64,000 nucleotides of DNA, taken from positions 124,001 to 188,000 of the forward strand of contig PAPH01000044.1 of NCBI GenBank assembly GCA_002709005.1, in the 5' to 3' direction. Positions 9,140 through 18,306 of this stretch are shown here, in pieces; position 1 is the stretch's first letter, and each line of letters opens with the position of its first letter. Source of the DNA: Hyphomicrobiales bacterium (GTDB taxonomy: Bacteria; Pseudomonadota; Alphaproteobacteria; Rhizobiales; Rhizobiaceae). The notes below the pieces were generated by a model. The model made no database searches, had not been told where the DNA came from, and was given only the letters and a program-made list of their open reading frames with translations. Made by a program: the position numbers and the translations under genes.

Positions 9140-10921
9140 ATGCAACTTATCGATGAGATCGAAATATCATACTTCCGTTCTTTTTATAAATTCAAACTTA
9201 GGAAACTGAAGGATCTAAATATCATTTTTGGAAAGAATGACTCTGGAAAATCCAATGTAGTTCGAGCATTGAACCTTTTCTTTTCGGAAGAAACTGACCG
9301 TAATGAACCATTTGAGTTTGAAATTGATTTCTCGGAACGCCGACTTGCAGAATCAGAGCAGTCAGAAGATGTAAGAAAATTTCTCTATGTCAAAATAACA
9401 TTCAACACACCAAAAAATTATCAAACATCGTTAGGAAAACAATTCTATGTAAAGCGCCAGTGGACAGTTTCAAGAGACTATTACAACGAAGAAATATCCA
9501 GCAGCATTCCAAATAGTAGGAGGCACATAGCCACTAGATTCCTCAACAAGATAAAATTTATTTATATACCGGCGATAAAAGACATTAGCATATTTGAAGG
9601 GCTTCTTGGGAATATCCACGAAACTGTCGCCAGCTCGACACCGTTCACGGGAGCGGTCAGCGAGTTCTCTGAAAAACTCCAGGAACTCACGAGTCAAATG
9701 TTCCAAAGCCTTCCGAAGGAGGTATCCACAAGCACAAAAATCGGCGCACCCACCCAGCTTAGCCAACTCTTCCAAACTCTAGATTTTGAAACAAGAGCAG
9801 ATGGTGACGTAAATCCAAAATCACTGATAAGGCAGAGAGGAGACGGGGTTAAAGTTAGACATATACCGGAGCTACTAAAATTTATCTCGGAAAATGATAA
9901 ATTTGACTATCACATTTGGGGATTTGAAGAACCAGAAAATTCTCTTGATTTTGTAGCGGCGCAATCGGAAGCGCTGCGACTACTTTCCATTTCAAAATCG
10001 GACCGAGTACAAATAGTTATGACTACTCATAGCCCATCTTTCTACCTTTTAAACGATAGGAGTGCTGAAAAGTACTACGTAAGCAAAGATAACGATGGAA
10101 TATCAAAAGCCATACAAGGCCGAGAGCTAGAAAAGTTCGACGCGGCAGCGGCGGTTGGAGAGGGATTTTATTTACCTGCCGTAGCAGAAGCAGTAAGTAA
10201 GGTGGCCACAATTGAAGCCAGGGTAAAAGCTGCTGAAGCTGAAGTCAGCGCACTCCGAGACGAGTTGAACAATATTTCTACGCCGGTTGTCCTGACAGAA
10301 GGGCGTACGGACGCCAAGATTCTGCTTATAGCATGGGAAAAAATAAGAGGAGGGACACCGCCGTTTGCCGTTCGCTCCTGTGAAACTGGTGGTCCGAACG
10401 CGGGAAGCGGCAATGGCGGTGCGTACAGTTTGGCCGTTAGACTTGCTGGAGTTGCAGCAGATCACCCTCATGCGGTAGTTGGCATTTTTGACTACGACTC
10501 CGAAGGGATAAAGGCTTACCAGCTCAACAAAAATTTCAATGAAATTGAAATTGCGGGGCACAAGGTCAAAAAAAGTATTCACGGACAAGCGTACGCCACC
10601 CTTCTACTGCCTCCCACATTTCGAGAGGAGTGCGGCGAATACGAGAACCTGCCCATCGAATTTTTGTTTCGGGATGAACATTTGGCCGCTGAGGTGGATG
10701 GGCAACGCCTCAATCTGAAAAGGAAGAAGGCAACAACCTTAATTGGCACCAAGAGGGTAGAAAGGGAATTGGAAGACGTCACTCACTTTAAGGATGTTGG
10801 AGCGGGCAAAACTCAATTTGCAAACTCTATTGTCCCTTCGCTCCCACCAGACGCTTTCGATGGCTTTGAAGCAATATTTGTATGTATCGAGCAAATTATC
10901 GAGGATAGCCAATCTGATTGA
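9140..10921 (+). CDS. OLD-family ATP-dependent endonuclease (AAA/ABC ATPase plus TOPRIM domain)
   Basis: Walker A FGKNDSGKSNVVRAL, Walker B-like FEEPENSLD, TTHSPSFYLL switch; C-terminal TOPRIM VVLTEGRTDAKIL and VGIFDYDSEGIK. Conspicuously AT-rich relative to flanks. Confidence 0.82.
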   Translation: MQLIDEIEISYFRSFYKFKLRKLKDLNIIFGKNDSGKSNVVRALNLFFSEETDRNEPFEFEIDFSERRLAESEQSEDVRKFLYVKITFNTPKNYQTSLGKQFYVKRQWTVSRDYYNEEISSSIPNSRRHIATRFLNKIKFIYIPAIKDISIFEGLLGNIHETVASSTPFTGAVSEFSEKLQELTSQMFQSLPKEVSTSTKIGAPTQLSQLFQTLDFETRADGDVNPKSLIRQRGDGVKVRHIPELLKFISENDKFDYHIWGFEEPENSLDFVAAQSEALRLLSISKSDRVQIVMTTHSPSFYLLNDRSAEKYYVSKDNDGISKAIQGRELEKFDAAAAVGEGFYLPAVAEAVSKVATIEARVKAAEAEVSALRDELNNISTPVVLTEGRTDAKILLIAWEKIRGGTPPFAVRSCETGGPNAGSGNGGAYSLAVRLAGVAADHPHAVVGIFDYDSEGIKAYQLNKNFNEIEIAGHKVKKSIHGQAYATLLLPPTFREECGEYENLPIEFLFRDEHLAAEVDGQRLNLKRKKATTLIGTKRVERELEDVTHFKDVGAGKTQFANSIVPSLPPDAFDGFEAIFVCIEQIIEDSQSD

Positions 10922-10929
10922 GGCTATCC
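10903..10929. repeat. 8-bp inverted repeat straddling the OLD-family stop codon
   Basis: GGATAGCC (10903-10910) ... GGCTATCC (10922-10929); TGA stop (10919-10921) lies between the arms. Confidence 0.8.
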
Positions 10930-12225
10930 CTCCCCTCGCCGCATTTGCGCGCTAAATGTCCGGCCAACACCCCATCGGAGATCACGCCGCTGTTTTCCTT
11001 CGAGGCCTATCACATCGTTCTCGCCGGACTCGGCGTCATCATCATCGCCGCGCGCTGGTTGCCGCGGCTGGTGTCGAAACGCGAGCCGGCGGCCGCGCCG
11101 CTGATGATTATCTTCGGCGCCGGCGCGGGTCTTCTGCTCGGGCACGTGCCGGAAGCGGCCGATCCACGGGCCAATCCGCTGCCCTGGGAACTGGTGAGCG
11201 AACTCACCGTCATCATCGCCTTGTTCGGCGCCGGCATGCGCATCGACAAGCTGGGGCCGCTGGCGAAATGGGCCCCGACGCTGCGGCTTCTCCTGATCTC
11301 CATGCCGCTGACGATCCTTGCCGTGGCGCTGCTCGGCGTCTGGGCCGGCGGGCTGACGATCGCCGGGGCGATCCTGCTCGGCGCGGTGCTGGCCCCGACC
11401 GACCCGGTTCTGGCCGCCGACGTGCAGGTGGGCCCGCCCCAGGAGGGCGCCGAACACCCGGTGCGCTTCACGCTGACCACCGAGGCGGGCCTCAATGACG
11501 GGCTCGCCTTCCCCTTCGTCTATCTCGGCCTTCTGGTCGCCGCCGAAGGGCTCAACCCGGGCCTGTGGGGCCTTCAATGGTTAGGCGTCGACCTCATCTA
11601 CCGCATCATTGTCGGCGCCGCGATGGGATGGGCCGGCGGCAAGGCGCTCGGTTTTTTGCTGTTTACGGTTCCCAGGGACGCGGCGCTGGCCGAAACGGGC
11701 TCCGGGGTGATTGCGCTCGCCGGGGTCTTGTTGTGCTACGGCTCGACAGAACTGGTGGAGGGCTACGGCTTCATCGCGGTCGCGGTGATGGGACTGACGT
11801 TGCGGCGCCAGGAGGCCGACCACGAATTCCATCGCCGGCTTCACGACTTCTCCGAATCCCTCGAACACGCGCTCACCGCGGTCCTGCTGGTGGCGCTCGG
11901 CGTGATGCTGCCGCTGCTGTTTCAGGACCTGCAATGGTCGCACGTCGTCATCGCCCTGACCCTGATCTTCGTCATCCGTCCGCTCGCCGGCTGGATCGGG
12001 CTGATCCGCACCGACTTCAGCCGCAACGACCGGGCGGTAACCGCCATCTACGGCGTCCGAGGCATCGGCTCGATCTACTATCTGTGCTATGCCGGCCGCC
12101 ACATGGAATTCGTCAACGAAAGCCAGCTCTGGGCGCTGGTGGGACTGGCGATCCTCATGTCGACCATCCTGCACGGCTTTACCGTGGGACGGGCGATGGA
12201 CAAGGTGAGCGACGAGCCCTCCTGA
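10918..12225 (+). CDS. Cation:proton antiporter (CPA1/NhaP type); 5' end uncertain
   Basis: Polytopic protein, AILLGAVLAPTDPVLAADVQVGP and EAGLNDGLAFPFVYLGLL motifs. The only in-frame track start is TTG at 10918 overlapping the previous gene; true start unclear. Confidence 0.85.
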   Translation: MRLSLPSPHLRAKCPANTPSEITPLFSFEAYHIVLAGLGVIIIAARWLPRLVSKREPAAAPLMIIFGAGAGLLLGHVPEAADPRANPLPWELVSELTVIIALFGAGMRIDKLGPLAKWAPTLRLLLISMPLTILAVALLGVWAGGLTIAGAILLGAVLAPTDPVLAADVQVGPPQEGAEHPVRFTLTTEAGLNDGLAFPFVYLGLLVAAEGLNPGLWGLQWLGVDLIYRIIVGAAMGWAGGKALGFLLFTVPRDAALAETGSGVIALAGVLLCYGSTELVEGYGFIAVAVMGLTLRRQEADHEFHRRLHDFSESLEHALTAVLLVALGVMLPLLFQDLQWSHVVIALTLIFVIRPLAGWIGLIRTDFSRNDRAVTAIYGVRGIGSIYYLCYAGRHMEFVNESQLWALVGLAILMSTILHGFTVGRAMDKVSDEPS

Positions 12226-12244
12226 GCGGCACGTCCCTCCGGCC

Positions 12245-13123
12245 TCAGGCTGGCAGCGCCACAGGCTTCGGCTGGCGCATCAAGAGGAAGATCGCCGGCA
12301 GCGTGACCACATACATGGTGATGCCGTAGACGGCCGAAGGCAACGCGTAATCCGGCATGGCGGCTCCCGCGATCATCGAGGCGACGGTGATGCCGAGCGT
12401 GGCGTTCTGCACCCCGCCCTCGATCGCGATCGTCGCGGCCTGCGCGCCGCCGAGCCCGAGCCCGCGCGACAGGAACCAGAAGAGCGCCAGCAGCACGACA
12501 TTGAAGGCCACGAGAATCGGACCGAGAATGGCGACATTTTCGAGGAAGAGCCCCCAGTTGGAGGACAGCGCGCCGACGAGGACGACGACGAAGATCCCCG
12601 CCGATGCGCGGAAGAACCAGGGTTCGGACCTGATGGTGAATTTTGGCGCGAAGCGACGCACGAGCATGCCGAGCACGACCGGCACGGTGGTGATCAGGAA
12701 CAGACTGATCGCCAGGCTCGAGATGTTGATCGGCCGGTCGCCCAGATCGAGGAAATGGCCCGAGCTAAACCCGATGAGAAGCGGCACGGTTACGACCGAA
12801 AGAAGGCTGACAACGGCCGTCAGCGTGACAGAAAGCGCCACGTCAGCGCGCGCGAAGCGGCTCAAGAGGTTGGTCGTCGCTCCGCCCGGGCAGAACGACA
12901 GGATCATCACCCCGAAGGCAAGATGCGGCGGCAGGTCGGTCAGCGCCAGCAGGCCCACAGCAATGATCGGCAGCAGGAAAACCTGGGCGACGAAGCCGGT
13001 GACGAAGGCCTTCGGCGCGGTGGCGATGCGGGTGAAATCGGCGACGGTCAGACCGAGGCCGAGCGAAAACATGATGATGGCCAGCGATACCGGCAACCCC
13101 ACTGTGATGAGTGTCGATTCCAC
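12245..13123 (-). CDS. Bile acid:sodium symporter (BASS) family transporter
   Basis: GTG start at 13123 after GGGAGGACC; FGVMILSFCPGGATTNLLSRFARADVALSVTLTAVVSLLSVVTVPL is BASS-like. Confidence 0.85.
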   Translation of the reverse strand: MESTLITVGLPVSLAIIMFSLGLGLTVADFTRIATAPKAFVTGFVAQVFLLPIIAVGLLALTDLPPHLAFGVMILSFCPGGATTNLLSRFARADVALSVTLTAVVSLLSVVTVPLLIGFSSGHFLDLGDRPINISSLAISLFLITTVPVVLGMLVRRFAPKFTIRSEPWFFRASAGIFVVVLVGALSSNWGLFLENVAILGPILVAFNVVLLALFWFLSRGLGLGGAQAATIAIEGGVQNATLGITVASMIAGAAMPDYALPSAVYGITMYVVTLPAIFLLMRQPKPVALPA

Positions 13124-13342
13124 GGTTTGGTCCTCCCTACCAGTTCCGTTTTTCGAAAATCTTGCCCCGTTCTCCACATGCGGCGGGGCCGCGCCCCCGC
13201 GGCTTCCGAAAGGCGTCGCACCTCCCCGTGCGATCCGCCCTTCCCCGCGAAAGCTTACGTGAATGCGCTCTTCGTAAATTCCTTATAAAGCAGATCCGCG
13301 CCGGAGGCGAGACGGGCGACACCGATGATGTCGCGGCAAAGC

Positions 13343-14380
13343 CTAGCCGGCATCCAGCCCGACCAGGGCTGCGCGAACCGCCTCGATATCCTCCGGCATA
13401 TCGGCCTCGAAGCGCATGACCTCGCCGGTGGCCGGATGCTCGAATGCGAGAAGCCAGGCATGCAGCGCCTGACGGGGAAAACGGTCGATAACCTTCGCCG
13501 CGTCGGCGGGCAGCTTGTTCGTCTTGGTGCGGAAGGACATGCCGTAATCGCGGTCACCGATCAGCGGATGACCGATATGAGCCATGTGAACGCGGATCTG
13601 GTGTGTGCGGCCCGTTTCCAGCCGGCATTCGACGAGGCTGGCGAGCGAGGTCGCATCGGGCTGCTCGCAATAGCGCTCGGTGACCGTGTAGTGGGTCACC
13701 GCATGGCGCACGTCATCGCCATTGTCGGTGCGCACCGCGCGCTTCAATCGGTCCCGCGACCGACCGAGGGGCGCATCGATCGTGCCGTTGAGCGGGTCGG
13801 GCCGCCCCCAGACGATCGCCTTGTACGCGCGTTCAAGATCGCCGGTGCGGCCGTGATCGGCAAACTGGTCGGCGAGATGACGGTGGGCCCGGCCGTTCTT
13901 GGCCACCACCATGACGCCCGAGGTATCCTTGTCGAGCCGGTGGACAATGCCGGGCCGCTTGACCCCGCCGATCCCCGACAGGCTGTCGCCGCAATGGTGG
14001 ATCAGCGCATTGACGAGCGTGCCGGTCCAGTTGCCGGCGGCTGGATGAACCACGAGACCCGGCGGCTTGTTGATGACGATGAGATCGGCATCCTCGTAAA
14101 GCACCTCGAGCGGGATGTCCTCGCCCTTCGGCTCCGGATCCTCGGCCTCAGGCAGCATGATCTCGATCCGGTCGCCGTCGTGGAGCTTGCGGTTGGGCTC
14201 GGTGGCTGGCGCACCGTTGACGCTGACATGGCCCTCCTTGACCAGCGTCTCGACGCGCGAGCGCGAATAGTCGGGCGCGAGTGCCGCAGCGATCCATGCG
14301 TCGAGACGCCCCGCCGCACCCTCGACAACCAAGGCTTTCAACTCGCCCGCGCTTTCGTTAAAGGGAGACGCACCGTCCAA
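13343..14380 (-). CDS. rluD: RluA-family 23S rRNA pseudouridine synthase (RluD-type)
   Basis: S4-like N-terminus, KPPGLVVHPA, GIVHRLDKDTSGVMVVAK catalytic motif, TGRTHQIRVHMAHIGHPLIGD. Confidence 0.9.
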   Translation of the reverse strand: MDGASPFNESAGELKALVVEGAAGRLDAWIAAALAPDYSRSRVETLVKEGHVSVNGAPATEPNRKLHDGDRIEIMLPEAEDPEPKGEDIPLEVLYEDADLIVINKPPGLVVHPAAGNWTGTLVNALIHHCGDSLSGIGGVKRPGIVHRLDKDTSGVMVVAKNGRAHRHLADQFADHGRTGDLERAYKAIVWGRPDPLNGTIDAPLGRSRDRLKRAVRTDNGDDVRHAVTHYTVTERYCEQPDATSLASLVECRLETGRTHQIRVHMAHIGHPLIGDRDYGMSFRTKTNKLPADAAKVIDRFPRQALHAWLLAFEHPATGEVMRFEADMPEDIEAVRAALVGLDAG

Positions 14381-14409
14381 CTGACCGACCTGCCTTTCAG
14401 GGATTGAGA

Positions 14410-14793
14410 ATGACCAGACCGATGACCGACGACCTCGAGGAAAAGCCGCTCGACCCGGAAATGGAGAAGGTGCGGCGCAAGATGGTGCGGCTGCTCGCCG
14501 TATCGATCGGCATCATGTTTGTCGGTGTTATGGCGGTGCTGGCGGCCATTGTCTACAAGTTCACGCGTCCCGCCGAGGAGGCGGCGGCCCTGCCGGCGGC
14601 CAGCACGACCGCGCCGAGCGCCACGCCACTTGTCGACCGCATCGACCTTCCGCCGGGCTTCGAGGTGATCTCGATGTCGGTCGACGGCGACCGGATCGCC
14701 TTTTTCGGCACAGCGAGCGGCGGAGCCTCCCAGGTTCTGGTCTTCGACGCCTCGTCCGGCTCCCGCCTCGGCACCATCGAGGTCGGCCGCTAG
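14410..14793 (+). CDS. Small single-TM protein of unknown function (DUF6476-like)
   Basis: MEKVRRKMVRLLAVSIGIMFVGVMAVLAAIVYKFTRP TM segment; ORF in compact context. Confidence 0.6.
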   Translation: MTRPMTDDLEEKPLDPEMEKVRRKMVRLLAVSIGIMFVGVMAVLAAIVYKFTRPAEEAAALPAASTTAPSATPLVDRIDLPPGFEVISMSVDGDRIAFFGTASGGASQVLVFDASSGSRLGTIEVGR

Positions 14794-14796
14794 GGC

Positions 14797-15636
14797 ATGA
14801 GCGGGCCGCGCACCCCGATCCCCGTCACCGACCCGGACGACCCGCGCATCGCGGAATTCGTGTCGCTGAAGGAAAAGGACATTGCCGGGCGCGGCGACCG
14901 CTTTATCGCCGAGGGCAAGGTGGTGCTCAACGCGCTGCTGTCACTCGGCGCGACCGACCGCTTCGCCGTCGAGAAACTTCTGGTGCTGGAAAACCGGCTC
15001 GAGGGCGCGGGCGAGATCATCGAAAAGCTTGCCGAAGACGTCCCCGTCTATGTCGCCGATCGAGCGGTGATGGACGCGATTACCGGCTTCGCCATGCATC
15101 GCGGGGTGCTGGCGCTTGGGCGTCACGCGCCTTCCCCGGATCTCGCGCGCTTTCTCGCGAATTTGCCGGAGGAAGCGCTGGTGGTCGCCTGCTGCGGAAT
15201 TTCCAACCACGACAATATGGGCGCGATCTTCCGCAATGCGGGCGTATTCGGCGCCGACGGTGTGGTGATCGACGAAACCTGCTGCGCGCCGCTCTATCGC
15301 AAGGCGATCCGGGTTTCCGTGGGCGCGGCGTTGCGCGTGCCGTTCTGCACGGACGGAGACGCGGGCGACATTCTCGCCACGCTTCATGAAGCGGGATTTG
15401 CGACCATTGCGCTGTCCCCGGGTGGAACGACCGATATCGCGGACATCAAGCCTGCGCGCCGCACCGCATTGGTGGTGGGTGCCGAAGGTCCCGGCCTGCC
15501 GGCGCAGATTCTCGAAAAGGCACGGACGGTACGCATTCCCCAGGCGCCGGGCATGGATTCGCTGAACGTTGCCACCGCCACGGGTCTGGCGCTGTGGCAG
15601 GTCGCCCGCGCGATGGGGCGCCTGCGCCTGGATTGA
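14797..15636 (+). CDS. TrmH/SpoU-family RNA methyltransferase
   Basis: CCGISNHDNMGAIFRNAGVFGADGVVID, VVGAEGPGLPAQIL, IPQAPGMDSLNVATATGLALW: SpoU motifs 1-3. Confidence 0.9.
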   Translation: MSGPRTPIPVTDPDDPRIAEFVSLKEKDIAGRGDRFIAEGKVVLNALLSLGATDRFAVEKLLVLENRLEGAGEIIEKLAEDVPVYVADRAVMDAITGFAMHRGVLALGRHAPSPDLARFLANLPEEALVVACCGISNHDNMGAIFRNAGVFGADGVVIDETCCAPLYRKAIRVSVGAALRVPFCTDGDAGDILATLHEAGFATIALSPGGTTDIADIKPARRTALVVGAEGPGLPAQILEKARTVRIPQAPGMDSLNVATATGLALWQVARAMGRLRLD

Positions 15637-15742
15637 GCCGAGAATGTCAGGCGGACGCCCCGCATTTGTCACGATGTCGCCGATACTCGGCGGCTCGATA
15701 ACGCCACGGCCGCCCCCAACGATCATTGTGAAGGCTCTCCCC

Positions 15743-16753
15743 ATGATGCGGAAACTCGTCTTTGTCCTGATCGCGTTTCTATCACTCGGTCTCACCGGGA
15801 ACGCGGTTGCAGATCCTTGGCAAGACGCAGATCCCGTATCGGTCGGCTGGTCGGTGGAGAAGCTGGCGGCCGCGCAGCACTATGCATCCAGCTTGAAACC
15901 CACGGCCGTGATGGTGGTGCAGGATGGCAAAGTGGTTGCCGGTTGGGGCGATGTCTCACGCAAAGTGAACCTCGCCTCCATCCGCAAAAGCCTGCTCAGC
16001 GCGCTTTTCGGCATCGCGGTTTCGGACGGCCGGATCAGCCTTGCCAGCACCCTTGCCGATCTCGGCATTGACGACAAGCCTCCGGCCCTGACGGCAGCCG
16101 AGACGCAGGCGACGGTGCGCGACCTGCTGATGGCGCGGTCGGGCATCTATCACCCCGCCGCCTATGAAACCGGCGACATGCGGCGGAACAGGCCGGAACG
16201 CGGCAGTCACGCGCCCGGCACGTTCTGGTGGTACAACAATTGGGATTTCAACGCCCTCGGCACGATCTACGGGCGTGAGACCGGCGAGGATATTTTCGAC
16301 AGCTTCTCCCGGCGCATCGCCGTCCCGACCGGCATGGAGGATTTCTCGGCGCGCGACGGCCAATACGTGGCCGAAGCCCAATCGGAACATCCGGCCTATC
16401 CGTTCACCATGAGTGCCCGGGATGCAGCACGTTTCGGTCAACTTTTTCTCAATGGCGGCCGATGGGGTGGCAAGCAAATCGTGCCGGCCGCCTGGGTGAA
16501 GGAGTCGACCGCCGCATATTCCCGCACCGACCGGGGAAGCATGGGATATGGCTATCTCTGGTGGACGCTCAATCCGAAAGTCTTCGGCCCGGGCGCGGCC
16601 CTCGCGTCCGGCTATGGAGGACAGGCCATAGCCATCGTGCCGTCAAAGCGGCTGGTGGTCGTGCAAATCGTCGATCGGGCACAAAATCCCAAGGGTGTAC
16701 GGACCAGCCATTTCATCAAGCTGTTGCAAAAGCTCTCCGCAGCCGCGCCGTGA
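15743..16753 (+). CDS. Serine hydrolase (beta-lactamase class C-like) with signal peptide
   Basis: MMRKLVFVLIAFLSLGLTGNAVA signal, SIRKSLLSALFGIA (SxxK), YNNWDFNALG (YxN-like). Confidence 0.82.
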   Translation: MMRKLVFVLIAFLSLGLTGNAVADPWQDADPVSVGWSVEKLAAAQHYASSLKPTAVMVVQDGKVVAGWGDVSRKVNLASIRKSLLSALFGIAVSDGRISLASTLADLGIDDKPPALTAAETQATVRDLLMARSGIYHPAAYETGDMRRNRPERGSHAPGTFWWYNNWDFNALGTIYGRETGEDIFDSFSRRIAVPTGMEDFSARDGQYVAEAQSEHPAYPFTMSARDAARFGQLFLNGGRWGGKQIVPAAWVKESTAAYSRTDRGSMGYGYLWWTLNPKVFGPGAALASGYGGQAIAIVPSKRLVVVQIVDRAQNPKGVRTSHFIKLLQKLSAAAP

Positions 16754-16811
16754 CAGATGGAGTTGGCGGACTTGAACGCCCCTCCTCCCGCAACGATGAG
16801 GACGATGTCCT

Positions 16812-18161
16812 CTAGCTCGCCGCCGCCTCGATGCGGGCCTTGGCGCGAGCGGCGAGGCTGAGACCGGCCCCTTCCACCTTGTCCTCATTGCCGGAGAGAA
16901 TGCGGCCGATCGGGCTGTCCTCTCCCTCGCGGCGGACCGTGAGTTCGACCATCAGCGCGGCGATCTCGGCGATCTCCTTGCGAAGCGCCGCGTCATTGAC
17001 CGGCTTGTCGGCCTTCTTCAGCTCTTCGGCCAGCGCGGTTTGGCGCAGCCGCAGGTGATCGATCAGTTCGCCCACCGAGCGCGTCTCCTCGATGGCGGGC
17101 GCTTCCGCCTTGCCCCTGCGCAGCAGCGGCTTGCGGCCGTTCGATTTCGCCGCGGACGCCTCGGCTTTCGCAGGCGGCTCGGCAGCGGGTTTCTCCACGG
17201 CCTTGGCGACCGGCGCAATCGCCGCCGCGGCGGCCGCCTTCGGGGCCTCGCCATTGGCCTTCGCCAGACGTGCTTCGTAATCCCTGCGCTCCCGCTCGGC
17301 TTCGGCTTCAGCCTTCGCTAGATTTTTTTCCAGCGTCTTGCGATCGCGCTCGGCCTGTTTGAGATCGGCCTCGGTTTCCTTCAGGTCGGCGGCGAGCTTG
17401 GCCTTCTCCTCCTTCAGCCGGACGATCTCGGCGGTGCGGCTTTCGAGCGACTGCTCGCGGTCCGACAGCGTCGAAATGGCCTTGGCGAGCCGGGTGTCGA
17501 GATCGGCGGCGCGCTCGGTCTCCTGCTTGAGCCGGATCTCCGCCTCGCGTCCGCTGGCGGAGCGGAGGCGCAGATCCTCACGCAGTTGCGCGCGCTCGTC
17601 GCGCATCGCCTGGAGCTGGACCTTGAAGCTTTCGATTTCGGTGTCGCGGGTGGCGACATCGATCTTCATCTCCTCGATCTGACCGTCGAGACGGTTGATC
17701 TGCCGGCGGAGATTGTCGATCTCGCCCTTGCGCTCCTTCACCTCGCGGGTCGCCGTGGCGGCCTCGCCGGTCAGCGTTTCGAGCCGTGTATCGCGCTCAC
17801 GGATCTGCGAGCGCAGGGTACCGGCCTCCTCGGTGGCCGCCTCGACCTTCTGGGTGAGGACCAGCACCTGCTCGCGCGCTTCGGTGAGTTTTCCCTCCAG
17901 CTTGATGTTCTTCGAGACCTGGGCGGCGGTGCGGTCGCGCTCGCCCCTGAGTTCGACGGCGAGTTTCGCCTGTTCGGCGGCAAATTCGGCGCGGGCGAAA
18001 TCCTTCTCCGCCTTCACCTCCGCGGCCGAGAGCGGAACGCTGGCGCGCATGCGCCGTTCGGTCAGCGTGACGATCCGTCGATGGATGACGGGGGCGGCGA
18101 GAAGGCCGATGAGGGCGGCGGCGAGAAAACCCAGCGCGAATTGCAGCAGAAATCCGATCAC
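16812..18161 (-). CDS. Membrane-anchored long coiled-coil protein, function unknown
   Basis: N-terminal TM segment then heptad-rich K/E/R region and Ala/Pro linker. Confidence 0.7.
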   Translation of the reverse strand: MIGFLLQFALGFLAAALIGLLAAPVIHRRIVTLTERRMRASVPLSAAEVKAEKDFARAEFAAEQAKLAVELRGERDRTAAQVSKNIKLEGKLTEAREQVLVLTQKVEAATEEAGTLRSQIRERDTRLETLTGEAATATREVKERKGEIDNLRRQINRLDGQIEEMKIDVATRDTEIESFKVQLQAMRDERAQLREDLRLRSASGREAEIRLKQETERAADLDTRLAKAISTLSDREQSLESRTAEIVRLKEEKAKLAADLKETEADLKQAERDRKTLEKNLAKAEAEAERERRDYEARLAKANGEAPKAAAAAAIAPVAKAVEKPAAEPPAKAEASAAKSNGRKPLLRRGKAEAPAIEETRSVGELIDHLRLRQTALAEELKKADKPVNDAALRKEIAEIAALMVELTVRREGEDSPIGRILSGNEDKVEGAGLSLAARAKARIEAAAS

Positions 18162-18252
18162 GATCGAACATGTCCCGTTAGTGTTCGCCCCGCGCCAGCT
18201 TTAAGCACGACATCGGGCCCGGGAGCAAGCGATGTCCGGCCACAAGGGTCGG

Positions 18253-18281
18253 CAAAAAAATGGGCGGCACGGGGCCGCCCA
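18253..18281 (-). terminator. Intrinsic terminator downstream of the eipA-like gene
   Basis: tGGGCGGCacggggCCGCCCa with A-run on + strand (T-run on minus). Confidence 0.75.
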
Positions 18282-18306
18282 GTCAGGTCAGACATGCAGG
18301 TGAGGA

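Noticed and set aside
10956-11498. ORF starting at the ATG next to the antiporter
   Set aside because: Arg-rich alternate frame; the antiporter TM helices lie in the 10918 frame. Kept only as a possible frameshift clue.
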